DNA from: Adiantum capillus-veneris
Taxonomy: Eukaryota; Streptophyta; Polypodiopsida; Polypodiales; Pteridaceae
Length of the DNA stretch: 64,000 nt
Direction: 5' to 3'
Assembly (NCBI GenBank): GCA_014529385.2
Contig: CM043947.1
Coordinates: forward strand, 120,230,891 to 120,294,890
Shown: piece after piece, positions 48,146 through 61,465 of the stretch
How the letters are laid out: each line of letters starts with the position of its first letter
How positions within the stretch are numbered: the first letter of the stretch is position 1
Notes under the pieces: model-generated
Told to the model about the DNA's origin: nothing
The model's database searches: none
The model's input: only the letters and a program-made list of their open reading frames with translations
Program-made: the position numbers and the translations under genes

Positions 48146-51100
48146 CACCAGGCCTTTGTGAATAGTGTTTTGAAACGCAACTCAGAACGGGTCTGGTGAG
48201 AAGAGCTTCTCATCTTATCCACAACATATGGAAGTGGCTATTTTGTCAGTCTTCTCCTGGCCCTTGTGGATTGCGTTTCGAAACGCAAGTCAGAATGGCT
48301 TGGTGAGAAGAGCTTCACCTAATGTTATCAGTACACTATCCGTGCTCTTACGAGTAGGGCTAGACAAAAACATTTTCCCTAACCAAAGAAAATAAGGCAA
48401 ACTTGAAATTCTCCCATTTACACTAAAACTTGTGTAAATTTCTCGGTTTTCTTCAAGGAAAGCTCATAATCTAAACGGGATTTTACAATTTCAATCCATT
48501 AAAATACACTAGACCCCGGATATTTTCTAACTCTGCTTACGAGGAGCTACACTAATACTCCAGGCCATGACTAGCTTAATTGGTGCCCCCCCTCGTGGCA
48601 ACACAAACTTTAAATGGTTGATTGATAGCCTGACCTTCTTCTACTTATTGGCACTCCTAGCAAGCGGCCCAAGATGGTGAAGACCATTACTTTATAAGCC
48701 ATCTTCTTTGCAATCTACGGATGAGGTTGCTCCTAGTTGTGGGAAGAGGCACATAACATGTTGTAAAGGAAACGCTCAGTCTAGGTAAAATTCCAACGTG
48801 AAAACAATGCAGTAGATACTTGCTACTGCTGTCGACGGTGTTGCCATCTTCATAGTTGTTTTCACTATCCACTCATCCCCTCGAGGCACAGGCTACAAAC
48901 ACTTCTCTAGGGTCTCATACTCCCAATGCACCTACCATGATTTGCAACTATGCTCGCAACTAACCATGCAAAAGTTTTAATGCTTGCATATCAGAGTTGT
49001 TGGTGCTAGCAACTTAAAAGAGTTATCTTGTCCATGGTGTGAGCCTCAACTAATTTGAGCATCCTCTTCAAGGATAGCAAGGGTATTTACGTTGCTATGA
49101 CATTGTCCTCATCACGTGTAGGGCTACTACGAGAGCAAGGGTATTTACGTTGCTATGACATTGTCCTCATCAAGTGTAGGGTTGCTATGAGAGCAACCTT
49201 TGGCAACCTAACAACAACTTGCTTGGCTTCTCATAACTACTAGATGAGAAAAACCTAGGCTTTTAATATTGCAACTCTATAGTGAGCCACGTGGATTCAT
49301 CTGGCTGTAACATTATAAAAATATATTTGTGCTTACCAGCCATAGCACTCAAGGTGAGATGAGTACATGCAAAAGATAGGAAGAGAGGTTACATATGTGT
49401 GGAGATAGGCATTACAACTTACAAGAGAATTACTATGTGCTATCTTCTATAGAGAACCCATCAAACATTAATCCAAGTCTCAACCCTGGCACCATCTACC
49501 TCTAGCTATCAGTTGAAGCTATTTGGAGGCATCTGCTACCAAGGGGAGCCATTTTGAGGATGTAGGACACTAGTGAAGAAGATTTATATTTGCTCAGTAG
49601 GAAGGTTGATCATAGAGTCAAAAATAATGGTGTAGGTGTATAGTAGGAGTACATTGGTTAGCCTTGAAGATTATAATTTCCATGCAAGCATGAATTATAC
49701 TTACATGGACATGCCTCCTTGTGTAGAAAACGAGACCATCTCCCAAAAGCATAAGCCTAAGGTTCTCCCATGAATTGTGAGTTCTTACCATCCACAATGT
49801 CTACTCTCACAAATGACAAAAAAGGGGCGCTGCAAATCAAGGACTAGGGTTTATTATAAGGGCCCATGGCTGGTGTTGGGGGGTCAATTAATATATATAT
49901 ATATATATATATATCTTATAATATAGGTTTAATAGAAGAAAATGCTAAATTTCAAATGCTAGTGTGTCATTTAAGGAACATAAAAGAAAATTGAATAAAA
50001 AGGGGTGTGTTATAATCTTAAAAATAAATAAATAAGGGATTGTTACCCCTTGAATATACATGATGTAGTATTTTTACACCGAGTGAAGGCCTCAAGATTT
50101 AATGACATGAGCAAGCAGTGTAAACATTCAATGAAAAATCACAAAATAAAGCGAAAAATATTTTAGGGCCCATAAATTATAAAAGATCTCCAATCAATTG
50201 AAAAGGTCGACTATCCTTCCAATTCGCTGGCTCATATTTATTATAGCCCTCCAATGCGTAATTAACATTTGGGATTCTACTTGACTTTTTCCCTTGCTCG
50301 ATTTTGGCTGCTCGTTCTCCGCTTGTTAAATGATAACACCCTTTTTCATGCTATCCTCCTCATCCTCTATATAACTTGGCATAGCAATGGGTTTGCTTCG
50401 ATCTTTGCCACCCTTACTATCTCTTGATGGGTACAATATCCATCCATCTCACCCTACCTATGTGAATGGACTTTTGTGCCTACTTCCACTACTTTGTCAT
50501 TTCTTGAAGCTGGAGCCAATCTTCTATGCCTCCCTCAATCCATGTGTGCCATATTTGTCGACGTTTGATATGATCAGTATTGCTTCTCTTTTTGGGAATG
50601 ATTCCAAGAAATGCGATGCAAATAAATGGCCAAGCTTGATAGCAAATTTTGACAATGTAGTGTAGCACTCTCTTCACGTAGTTCAACACATATCACATCA
50701 TAATAGATGGCTCTCTCCATTATAAGAGTCAAGAGTCCTCTCAAGGAATTTGGAGATACGATAGAAATGCTCAAGGTTGTTGCCGATCTTGTCTGAACTG
50801 CTTGAGTTTGCTATCAACATTGTCCAACTGCTACCTACATATTCCCCTATTTTGTCACAACCTAATCATGCCTTTTGTTTGCTCCTTGTACGCATGGCCC
50901 ATGCCCTCTCTGTCTCTCTTGAATACTCCAAATACTTCTTGAAATACTACTAAATTTTATACTTGAAGGCGAGAAAACCTTCAAAATTAAGAGAAATTTA
51001 GTGTGAAAATCTTTCAATATAATCAATTTACCTCTAAAATCTCTAATCTCTAGGTTTTTCAAGTTTTTGGAATAAAGTGTTTTCAAGCATTGAGTCTCAA

Positions 51101-51165
51101 ATCGCTCTCTATCCCTTTCTGTCTTTTGCACACTCCTGACATCAAAATAGACGCGCGCTCTAAGT
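45641..51165. other. Non-coding, microsatellite-rich; no supported gene
   Basis: No domain or long frame stands out. Contents: CT/CA repeats at 45892-45966, GT/GA at 46685-46748, CT at 46876-46928, 47392-47428 and 48118-48144, and AT at about 49893-49912. A ~46-bp element around GTTTCGAAACGCAAGTCAGA is duplicated at 48169-48215 and 48266-48313, and a ~58-bp tandem duplication lies at 49076-49191. A TATA-like CTCTATATAAC (about 50370) precedes a 92-codon hydrophobic frame at 50387-50665 that has no recognisable motif. Confidence 0.6.
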
Positions 51166-51675
<510 letters not shown>

Positions 51676-51686
51676 GGTGCGGAAAA

Positions 51687-52122
51687 GAAACCTCTTAGGG
51701 GCATTCAATGAATGAAATTAAAAAATCCAAAATAAAAGAAAGCTACCTACCAAAAAGGCAGAGGCAATCATGCCTCCAAATGCGTAAAGATGGGCCCTCA
51801 TTGTCAGCACTCTACTCCCTTTGGCTAGGCTCAGTGTCCTACAGCTGCCTGACGTCATCACCCATCCCCCTCATTGTGAACCTCCCCAATTGCAAGTCCT
51901 CACCACTGATGGTGCCCCATGTGACCATGCTGAGGAATTTTGTTGGCCACCATTATATCCAATTCCTTTTGGTGAGTGTTCCAAAGGGAATTTAATGAAA
52001 TGAGCTAATTTTAAAAAAATTTAAACTAATCTCCTCAAAATGTAGGTGGGGTTTTTCCTTTTCTTCTTGTTCTCGAGTGGCACAATTGCAAGGTGAGACA
52101 CAATTTTCCAGAACATTGGCTA

Positions 52123-52176
<54 letters not shown>

Positions 52177-52640
52177 AGCACCACTCAAAAAAAAAATCCA
52201 AAATTTTGGTAAATCTACATGTGAGAATTATTCGGGGTAAATTGACCACTGACATGGTCACACGAGGCCTAGTTTTCAATATGTCTGACAGATAACTAAG
52301 GCTCAATCACGATCACATTAGAAAATGGAGGTGACACAATAGAACTATGCCTAATGTTTTGCAACTATGCCAATTTGGCATAATTGTAAAAGCAACCTTT
52401 TAGAAGCATTCAATGAATGAAATTAGAAAAATCCAAAATTAAAAAAAGCTGCCTACCAAAAAGGTGGAGCCAATCATGCGTCCCAATGCCTGAATATGGG
52501 TCCTTGTTGTCAACCTATAGCTGCATGTCGTCAACAACACTCATCCCCCTCATTGTGAACCTCCAATTGTAGATCCTCGCCATTGATGGTGCCCCGCATG
52601 ACCATGCTGAGGACTTTCGTTGGCCGCCATTATAGAGGGA
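51687..52640. repeat. Direct duplication of a ~260-bp segment
   Basis: 51687-51960 and 52395-52640 share long blocks (GCATTCAATGAATGAAATTA, CATCCCCCTCATTGTGAACC, TGACCATGCTGAGGA) in the same order. Between the copies lies a CT microsatellite at 52120-52172. No coding signal was seen in either copy. Confidence 0.8.
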
Positions 52641-53032
52641 AGGTTTGTAATATTGCATAGTTATCCGTTGAATGCATAGTTTTCCCAATGGATAACTATG
52701 TCTCGCATGACCACTGTCTAGATTCTTAGGTTTTCTCACTGAACTTATTTAAAATGTAGATCTAACTTTGTCCGTGGGATACGCTGAACCTAGATTTTTT
52801 TGAATCGACACTCTCGTGGACTCCGCAAAGAGCTAATTGCAGCTAGTGTTCGAGAAAAATGTGTCTCAACTTAATATCCTGCCGTTTTCAATTTCTAAAA
52901 TGTCGATTGAAAGCAAGGGGAAAAGGATAAATTACGCCCCAAAATAGAGAATAAGAGTGCAAAATCCATAACCTAAACTTCTAAAATTTCCTCTTCGCAA
53001 TCAAGGAAAGGAATTTTGTATGTTTCGAAAAA

Positions 53033-53074
53033 AGATTTTTACCGACCACTGCGAGCAGTGGTCGGTAAAAATCT
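53033..53074. repeat. Near-perfect 42-bp palindrome (20-bp arms, 2-nt loop)
   Basis: The arm AGATTTTTACCGACCACTGC (53033-53052) is followed by GA and then by its exact reverse complement (53055-53074). It would form a strong hairpin or cruciform. It could be the remains of a foldback transposon end. Confidence 0.9.
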
Positions 53075-53104
53075 GCTCGCAGCTCTCGCGCTCCAGTCCC
53101 ACTG

Positions 53105-53106
<2 letters not shown>

Positions 53107-53178
<72 letters not shown>
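53107..53178. repeat. CT microsatellite
   Basis: About 35 uninterrupted CT units, followed by CA-rich sequence. Confidence 0.97.
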
Positions 53179-53182
<4 letters not shown>

Positions 53183-53467
53183 GGTAGACACACACGCACA
53201 CACACAGGCTGTGCGCATTGCACATGGCTAATGTCATGACTCATGAGGTGACTCAGGTGAGTCCTCTCTCTCCCCCGAGTGCCGAGTCATGCATCTCTCC
53301 CTCACGAGCCTGCCATCCTCCGAGAGTCAAAACCAGTCATACGTATTACGATGTACTCGTATGTCTCCCTCTCACACACACACAGCCTGCCGGAGTCAAT
53401 GTGCTGATGCGTACTCGCGTATTGCACTCAGACTACTCTAGTCTCTCTTTCTATCTCATGATGATCT

Positions 53468-53622
<155 letters not shown>

Positions 53623-53984
53623 GTGTTCACTGTAGTCTATTATGATTAAAAAAATTGGTGCCCTTAAGGCAACTAAAGGTACATGGGTACATGCAACATT
53701 TTGGAAGGCGAGACAATCCAGTAGCGAGGAAAACAATGGCAGACCTGCAGTTCGTGTAGCGCTCGACACGTGGATGATGTCTTTGGCCTTGAAAATTTTA
53801 AGCTGCATTATGAATAGTATAGATGGGAACTTGTAAGTATAGAGCTTTTTAAAAATTGCGCATAGAATTCGCGAACGCAAAAAAATAAAAATAAAAAAAT
53901 AAAAATAAAATTATAGAGCCACGAGGACGTGCGAGCTTTTCCTTCTCCTATTCTTAAAACCTCTTAGTATTCTTAGCACCCCCT

Positions 53985-54389
53985 TAAAACCTATATAAAG
54001 GACCCTTCTCCTCTCACTTTGAACACAGACATGTACGGAAGCGGAAGCTCTCTCTCAATGATGCGCCGGAGGAAGCCTCTCTCCCTTAACCTCTCACCTT
54101 CAAGCCATCTCCATCTCCAATTGTCGACGTGCCGTCACACAATTTGTAAACACACACTCTCTCTCTCTCTCTCTCTGCAACAACACGCTTTTATTATCTT
54201 CATTCCAAAGCTATGGCTCCAAAGCGTGTAACGCGAAGTTCTAAGGACGCCCATGCCGTTGCACCACCAAGGAAGGTGGGAAGAAAGGTGTCAACTCCAA
54301 ACGTATCTCATGTGGAAGCATCAACTGCAGAAGAAGTAGAAGCCGTCCAACCTCTAGCACAGGAGTTTGTCGCACGCGCTCCAAATCCG
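53985..54389 (+). CDS. Promoter, CT-rich leader and MAPKR first exon with splice donor
   Basis: A TATA box (CCTATATAAAGG, about 53989-54000) is followed by a ~210-nt leader rich in CTCTC and then ATG at 54213. The coding part (MAPKRVTRSSKDAHA, then a basic, Ala/Val/Glu-rich stretch to ARAPNP) ends at a good donor, CCG|GTAAGA, at 54389/54390. The protein has no known domain in its 59 codons. An LTR element inserted at 55397 may separate it from later exons. It could be the start of a host gene for a basic nuclear protein, or a retroelement Gag exon like that at 12408-12569. Confidence 0.45.
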
Positions 54390-55396
54390 GTAAGACAAAT
54401 TTATAATTATGCATAGTTGACCGGTAAGATGAACTTAGACCTTACTTTAAACCGATCGGAAACGTGATTGTTCAATCACATGAAACAAGCATATGTTTTC
54501 ATAGATTAGTGAAAAAACTGTTTGATAAATTGTCATTGTTGTTGGATTGTTATTGTTTAATAAGTTGTTATTGTTTGATAAGTGGTTTCTGATGGATATG
54601 AAGAATTGGTTGATCATGTTTGATGAATCATTTAATGAGAAGAATTGTTGAACGAATATATTTTGTTCTCGCGGGTAGCGGAGATTAAGCTGAGGTTATC
54701 GGCTCTCTTTTGTTCCTTGCGGTTAGCGGGATGCCTCGCGGTTAGTGAGATGGGAAGGTTGCGCAATTCGCGGTTAGCGAATCCTTTGCAAAGGCTCTGT
54801 TGGCTAGACAGAGGAAGTCCACGGGTAGCGAAAAACTCATGAGAAATTGGAAAGTTAATTTTGTTGAATAATAGGGTTGTTACATTAGACCTTATTTGAA
54901 TTGTTTTGGTATTGTTTGAAGGGCTGTATAAAAGAAACTATGTTTGGAACCAATTAAGGAACATTGTTTGTATATGTTAAACAGTGTGGTAAAAAGGATG
55001 AGTGCGGTGTGGAAAGTGGGGACCGGCTCAGGTTGCCGGTCAAGGATGGGTGGACTCGATTAGTCGAGTACTTTTCACTTTGTCTTAGTTAGTTAGAGAT
55101 TTATCTCTTGTCATATTTCGGATTTAACGATGGCGGCTGTGCCTCTTAAACGCAGGGAAAAAGGCGGCGTTTTTGGATCCTTAATATGTGAAAGGGATTT
55201 CCTTCTCTTACAATGTAGGATCTAGAGTCCATACAACCTTTAACCTCATTGACCTGGCCTGCGGCGTAGGGTCTTGTAACTACGAACACATCAGGTGGAA
55301 GTCTTCTTCTCTTTCGTTGCTCATATCCTTGCTTCTCCTTATCGAAGTAGGGTGTTTTCAACGGATTTAGAGGTTAAAGAAGGCTATCTTCCAAGA
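54390..55396 (+). other. Putative intron with short GC motif repeats
   Basis: Sequence after the donor has no clear exon. CGCGGTTAGCG-like motifs occur five times in 54668-54832, in an otherwise AT-rich background. Further on, a CT-rich stretch with no recognised coding signal continues to the LTR at 55397. TSD candidate CAAGA lies at 55392-55396. Confidence 0.45.
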
Positions 55397-56181
55397 TGTT
55401 GGACGGATATGCCGCGGCGGACGTCAGCATAGCGATAACTCACCTAACATATAATGTCAACTGAGGACGAAGCTCGACCCGCAGGCGCGTGGAAGCAAGC
55501 AAAGGGTGTCAACCTCTACTCGACCGACTAATGACTACTTCCTACAGAGATATCAACTCTACATGCCATCGGTTATGTGAAGGTGAGAGTCTCCTATGAT
55601 GCTACCGCAAGCCAAAAGCCCATTAGACGTTCTCGAAATGTTACGAAACTTGAGGGATATCCTACCAACACCAATAGGCCACTCTCCCTAAGGTCCGTGA
55701 CAAAAAAAAACTACTCAATACCCTCCGTACAGAAAACACGTAGGATGTCTGGCCGGTTTTTACAGGTCGACGTTTCCGAAAACTAAAGTGCCTAATGTGT
55801 ATCTCTACTCGCTCTGATCGCGTGGATATGCTGAAATGCAAAAACGGACAACAGTTACTCACCGAAACTCCAAAAGTAGCTCGCGGGTGAATCTGCCAAA
55901 ACACAGACGAACGCGTGTGATGTAAGCATCAACGCGTAGCTCTCCTCATGGGCAACTCACTACTGCTCTTCGTTTGTGATTCCGACCACCGTAGCTCCTG
56001 TAGCACACACACACACTCTCTCACTCTCTCGCAGTCTCCCAACGACACAGAAGATCAGATTTATTAGAAGTCTTTTTACAATGCTTTAGGTTTTGGAATC
56101 TTTAGAGTATCTTTAGAGAATCTTTGAGGAATCTTTATGGAATCTTTGTGGAAGCGTTGTTGAAAGGTTGAACTTTTAACA
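55397..56181 (-). repeat. 3' LTR of the large element
   Basis: On the minus strand it begins TGTTAAAAGTTC at 56181, next to a polypurine tract, and ends ATCCGTCCAACA at 55397. Its first 134 bases on the plus strand repeat at 63867-64000 with five mismatches, which identifies the pair of LTRs. It carries a half copy (ACGTAGGATGTCT, 55738-55750) of the palindrome found in the leader. Confidence 0.93.
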
Positions 56182-56193
56182 CTCTCCCCCTCC
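56182..56193 (-). other. Polypurine tract
   Basis: Minus-strand GGAGGGGGAGAG directly before the LTR start. Just upstream (plus 56199-56218) is a perfect 8-bp inverted repeat, TCTTGTCG...CGACAAGA. Confidence 0.85.
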
Positions 56194-57400
56194 GAAGTCT
56201 TGTCGTCCCCGACAAGACCCTATGTCTGCAGTGGCCTTGACGAGTGCTTCATGTTTTGGTGTTGGTTGAAGCTTTTGTTGTTGCAGCTGGTTGTACCAGA
56301 TGCTTTGTATGTTGTAGAGGTACCTTTTTCTTGTACATGTAGTGTAGTTGAAGCCATAGCTCTCCCCCTCCGATTGGTTGTTGTAGCGTGAATAGGTTGA
56401 CTGAGGTTTGTTGTTGCAGCAAGTATTTTATCTTGGAAGCTCTGTATTGTTTGTTCTTTGGGTGTCATCCTGCATGTGTACCTATAATCTTGAAGCCTTT
56501 TTGAATTGTTTCTGGGCCGCTCCCCTTGGATACTCTAAATGATGAGCATGTAGTTGTTTAGGGATGTCGTTGGTCTGCTTTTTTATGTTTTTATAAGAAA
56601 AATAGAATAGTAAACATAAAATGTGATGTATATTACAAAATGAAGGTCTTGGATACCTGGATAGGACTAAAGGGAAAAACCCATTGGGAAAAAAATGCCT
56701 TTAGTCACCATTAAATGTGAAGCTATATGTACTTATGTTTGATGTAACCGAGTTTTGTTGAGTTAAAGTACTTATGGCCGTATGGCTACTATTACTAGAT
56801 ATCCAGTGGATAAGTGTTAGTAGCTTGAAGTGAGAGTCATTGTTGTTGAGCAAATGCTTATGAAACCTGTTACCACTTTGTCATCGTCATTTTGTTGTGT
56901 AAGTGCATGGGTGGAACACAAATCGTGTCAAATGAAAATTTCCAATGATGGGACATTATATATGCTTGCACAGATAGATGCATGGGAAACAATATGCGGT
57001 GCGAGAGGAGTTTGAATGGGTTCTTCCAGGAGTGAACGTAGCTAGAGAAGCAAAAATATATATTTGACTTCAAGAGCTGTCGTTACTCACAAGAAGGGTT
57101 TTTGTCGACGAGGTTTTTTCCACTCTCCTCACTCTGTTCATGTGCGTGAGTGTTTTGTGGACTACTCCGCCACTCCACCATTTAAAATAGTAGACTTTGA
57201 CTCTTATACTCACCTCTTCCAGCATGAGTGACATGACTTTATGTATGCTCAACTCTCCAGCTTGAGCTTTAATCTAAATATCTAGACTCATAGACCACAA
57301 AAAATATTAAGACATGAAGCTTGGGTCTGACGCTTGCTCATTTCGTGGCTCAGCTGCCCGACTCTTGACTCTTATGCCATGATTTTTATGGCGACTTGAC
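56194..57400 (-). other. 3' tail of the large element, no Pol domain seen
   Basis: Short minus-strand frames only (for example 56220-56468, Thr/Gln/Ser-rich, and 57070-57252). I find no RT, RNase H or integrase motif. The stretch is too short (1.2 kb) for a complete Pol region. Confidence 0.6.
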
Positions 57401-60400
57401 TTACTCTCGGGAGATTTCGACCAAGAATAGGTTTTGAAATTCAAAACTCCCATCCTCAAAGAGAGGATTTGTAAAGGACCATATTGGCAATATTGGTTTC
57501 TTTTGCCATACCTGGGTGACCTTGGTTGTCAAAATTTCTTTTTGTTGTTGTTGGTCCCTTGGTTGAGAAGATTGGCTCGCTCCATTCCCCGTAACACTTT
57601 GTCTATCATGTGTTGACATTTCTTGAGAGCTAGAGATGACTTCAATCTTCTTCGTTATTTGTTGTTCTTTTGGCACCCATTTGTATCTGCATCATGTGAT
57701 TAGCGTGTCTTTGCAGATATCCTTTGCCTTGACTGTGACACTGTCCTTGATTTTGCCTTCCCTGAAATTGCGATTATTTTCAAGCTGAAGTCGTTTTCTT
57801 TGGTAGCCAGATTCTCCGATTTCCTTGATAGTAACCTTGTGCTTGAAGAATTGTAGATGGCACTTCCCATGATGTTTTTGATGTCGTATTGAGATGTACA
57901 AGAGTGCCATTTTTGGGATTATTTATTGATGAAGTCTTATGTTGGTATGAAGGCCAGTTGGATTTGAAATTTCCTGCATCCCTTTGGCGAGCCTTTCTGG
58001 TTGGTCTCCTTTGGCGATATAAATATGAGCTTTGTTGCTTTTGGGGACGCTTTTTGAAACCTTTATTCACCACATAAGCCGAGGTCTGTGGTTTTGGTAA
58101 CCAAAGTTTCTTTTGACCCTCATAATAGCCTTGCTCTGCTAAGTTGTAGTGGGAGGCTATCCATCCCATGTGTTTACCTTTCGTCAATCGGCTAGGCTAA
58201 TTTACCCATATTGGGTCCTTGACCTTTATTTCTTCAGCTTTGATGTAGACCTTTGAAGATTTTTGTCGACGATGATCTCGCAGTGTAGGGTATTTTGGTT
58301 GAAAGATTTTCTTTGGAGTCTGTCTTTCATGTGGAAGCATGTGGTTAGTTGATGTCGAAGCTCTGTCTTGAACTTTTCGGGGCTGGATTGAAGACTCTGA
58401 TTTAAGGGGCTGCTTCTGTCGGTATGACATTTGTGGGCTCATTTTGGCTTTGCGTTTGTCGGAAGCTGATAATCTTGGAGCAGTAGTAGGTTGGATTTCT
58501 TGAGAGCTAGTCGTGATGACCATTGTTGAAAATCCAGGTTCTTCTGCCAATGTTTTTGCCCAGGGCTTGGACAAAATCAAATGTGTATTCATTTTGGAGG
58601 AATCCACCACTAGGAATTTGTCTTTGATTACCTTTGACCTTAGTTTAAGGGTAGCTTTCGCAATCCCTAAACTTGTGACGGCTATTCCATGTGATATAGG
58701 AACCTATACCTGAATTTCATACAGTTCTGGCTTACCTAGAAGTAACCATAGCCCATAAGACATGACATTAGTCGTGGCAGTGCAATCTATCTCTGCTGTA
58801 AAGTTGAATTTCAGTTTCTCATGCACATCCAACGAGAATTTAATCTTCTTGTTGGCTGCCAAGTAACTGATGTCCTCGTTGCTTTCTGTACTTTTCTTAG
58901 ACTTTTGTGCCTTGAAGGCTTTGTCATCCTCTTGTATGTTGAACTTCTTTGTCATTTGACTGGTTGTAGCATGTCCCAAGTGCTTACTATCTTCTGCTGT
59001 AGCTGCTTGTTGGTGTTCATTGCTAGTTTCTGACCGTGACGCCTTGATTCTTGATTTTAGAAGCTCTCTGTCACTATTTACTTCTTCTAGCACTTGAAGG
59101 TCATTCAATGGTGACTTTTCTTCTTGGAAATGTTTTGAAGCTTGTGTAGCAAGATGTTGAGGTTTACTCTCTTCTTCTGATGCAATGGTCGCCGTGGCCT
59201 TTGGTTTCCATTGTTCCATGGGTTTTTGTAGAGTCTCTTTTCGAAAATATTCATTCATATCCTGTATTGCTTGTCCTTGGTAGTCACTCTTGGACTCAGT
59301 CATTTCCTGTTCTTCTGTGCATTGTATGCCTTCAGTTACATCTTCTTTTAGCTTCTCATACTTTTTGATTTGTTCAATCACCAATGAAGAGTCCACAATA
59401 GAAAATTTATTAGGTAGACTTTCAACTTCATCCATTGACTCTATTTGCATGTCTTCCACTTGTGACTTGGCACTAAGAATTTTTGTTACCTCTGCCACCT
59501 CTTCTTGTTTTGGCTCACTATCGTCAAAATCTTGGCTTCTTTTGCTCTCAAACCTTGAACTACGAGCTTCATCTTCATCACCTTGTGGATCCTCTGACTT
59601 ATCCTCGCTGAGGTTCCTTAAACGATCTTGAATCAGCTGATTCAATTGATCTTTTTTGAAAGCCTGATTCTCTATGATAATGTCGTTGACACCCTTGACT
59701 TCAAGCAACTGTGTCTTGAGCCTATCTTTTGTGCTTTGCGACAAGATCTTCTTCTTTTCCGGAGATCTTGTTGGGGAATCTTTCTTCCGTTCCCTTGTTG
59801 TCACTGTCTGAACTTTGCTTTTGGCTTGTTGCTTCTTCTTTTCCATGTAGAGCTTTATTGGGCAGTCCTTCACTAAATGACCAATGGCACATTGGTCACA
59901 ATATGTTGTTATCTCAACATGTGCACCCTTTGGACGAGGCAGCTTTCCATAATACTGCTGATAATGGTTTCCTGTGGTATCTAGATACAGATATGACCTC
60001 TTCTTTGCATGCATGAACCTGTAGATTACGAGTGACTTAGGTGTATCCACTAGCTTTGTCTCTTTATCCTTCATCGTCTTGTCCTTGAGAAGCTGAAAAT
60101 AGCTTCCATTATTGCTTGCATACAAGATCAAATCACTATCCATGCTTTCTAGCAGTTGTGATGCTAATTCTTCCATCAATATATGGTCTTTGACGTGGGG
60201 CTTCTGCATAGCCTTAGGGCTATGTTTCGGAGTTGATTTTGGCGAGTTCTGCACTGAGAGTGAAGGTCAAACTAAATTTTTGTTTACAGTTTCTCTTGAT
60301 GGTGCTTTTGGATGGGGTCCAAGTATGTGACTTACAGGTTGCCCACAATTGCTAAACTCATCCATATTTTTCACATCGGCTATTTCATAGTGGCTATCGT

Positions 60401-61465
60401 ATTTTTCGACCACAATGACATCTTGACCTGACCTTCTACATTGGGCATTGTGAATTTCCAGTGGTCTCTCCTCCGGCTCGGCATCTTCCAATGCTTCTTG
60501 AAATTCCACTTGGACTCCTGAAAAGGACACTGCTTCTTGTAAAAATGGACTTCTTAATCCCACTCTTAAAGATATAGCACTTCTTGTAAAAATGGACTTC
60601 TTAATCCCACTCTTGAAGATATAGGGTCTCTTTGTTGAGTTTGAACTCCCACTATCCGAGAGGGTTTCATATCTGATGTTGGCATCTGTTTAATGCTTGA
60701 TGATATGAATTCTTGTGCTTTGTTAAGTAGCTCTTGAGACCAAGCTAGTTCTTTTTGAAGTTGTGCTATCTTCATAGCTGGTACCTCTTGTGCTGGTGCA
60801 GTGCACGAGACTTGTGTCGTGTCTTTCCATGGGGTGTCTTGTGTTGTGCCTTGTTGTGTGTCACTCATTTGTGTAGTGACAGCCGTAGGAGTCAATTCTT
60901 CCAGGTGCGTAGTTAGAGGTAAACCCATGACGAGATGGTATACATTACCACCTTTAGACATGTAGTCTTCTCCTCTCGAGCCAAATGCTTCTGCTGTAAA
61001 GTAATGATTGTTTTCTACAGGAACTTCGTGACTTGTGACAGCCCTGTAGTATCAACCGTCTTCATCTCCATAGAGGGTACAAAATTTCTGTTTTCCATCT
61101 TGTGCTTTGTACAGAAAAATACTTGGAGGATATGCGTAGAGTTCTGTAAGTTGATCCTTGTACAACATTTCTATCTCATTGTCGATGTATTTTCCGTGCC
61201 TCATGTAAATTGATCCCTGACAGTCTTCCATGAAATTTGGATGTGGGTGTAGTACATTCTTTGCTGTTTCAACTTCCACATATTGAAATGTCCGAGTTTC
61301 CTCTGTATCTTTCTTTGTCTTGATGTACAAATTCCGATTGTCATCCTCATAGCATGGCAGTCCTTTGTAGTATCCAATCAGATAGATCCGAATTTGCTCT
61401 CTTGTAATATCTGTGGATGTACTTGAAGATTCTTCTTGACTGGTCTGATTCCTTTGAGACGCCAT
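57401..61465 (-). pseudogene. Large Gag-like polyprotein with knuckle and retropepsin-like region
   Basis: The minus-strand start at 61465 (MASQRNQTSQEESSSTSTD) opens about 4 kb of Gag-like sequence in two frames: 61465-60566, then 60563-57780 after a ~50-bp tandem duplication near 60533-60617, with single stops near 60267, 58704 and 58197. Features: an N-terminal unassigned domain, a coiled-coil-like stretch (KIAQLQKELAWSQELLNKAQ), a zinc-knuckle-like CDQCAIGHLVKDC (about 59870-59910), a long Lys/Glu/Ser-rich region, a decayed retropepsin-like segment (FTAEIDCTATTNVMSYG ... VDSSKMNTHLILSKPW, 58800 to about 58560), and two copies of a GYY-x-G-x4-WLPK motif (about 58095-58150 and 57790-57840). 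No polymerase follows. Confidence 0.7.

Noticed and set aside
50387-50665. 92-codon frame after a TATA-like motif
   Set aside because: Hydrophobic and without motif or second-exon evidence; mentioned only as context.
58560-58810. Integrated pararetrovirus protease
   Set aside because: The surrounding LTRs, priming site and polypurine tract identify an LTR retroelement; no movement protein or viral RT is present.
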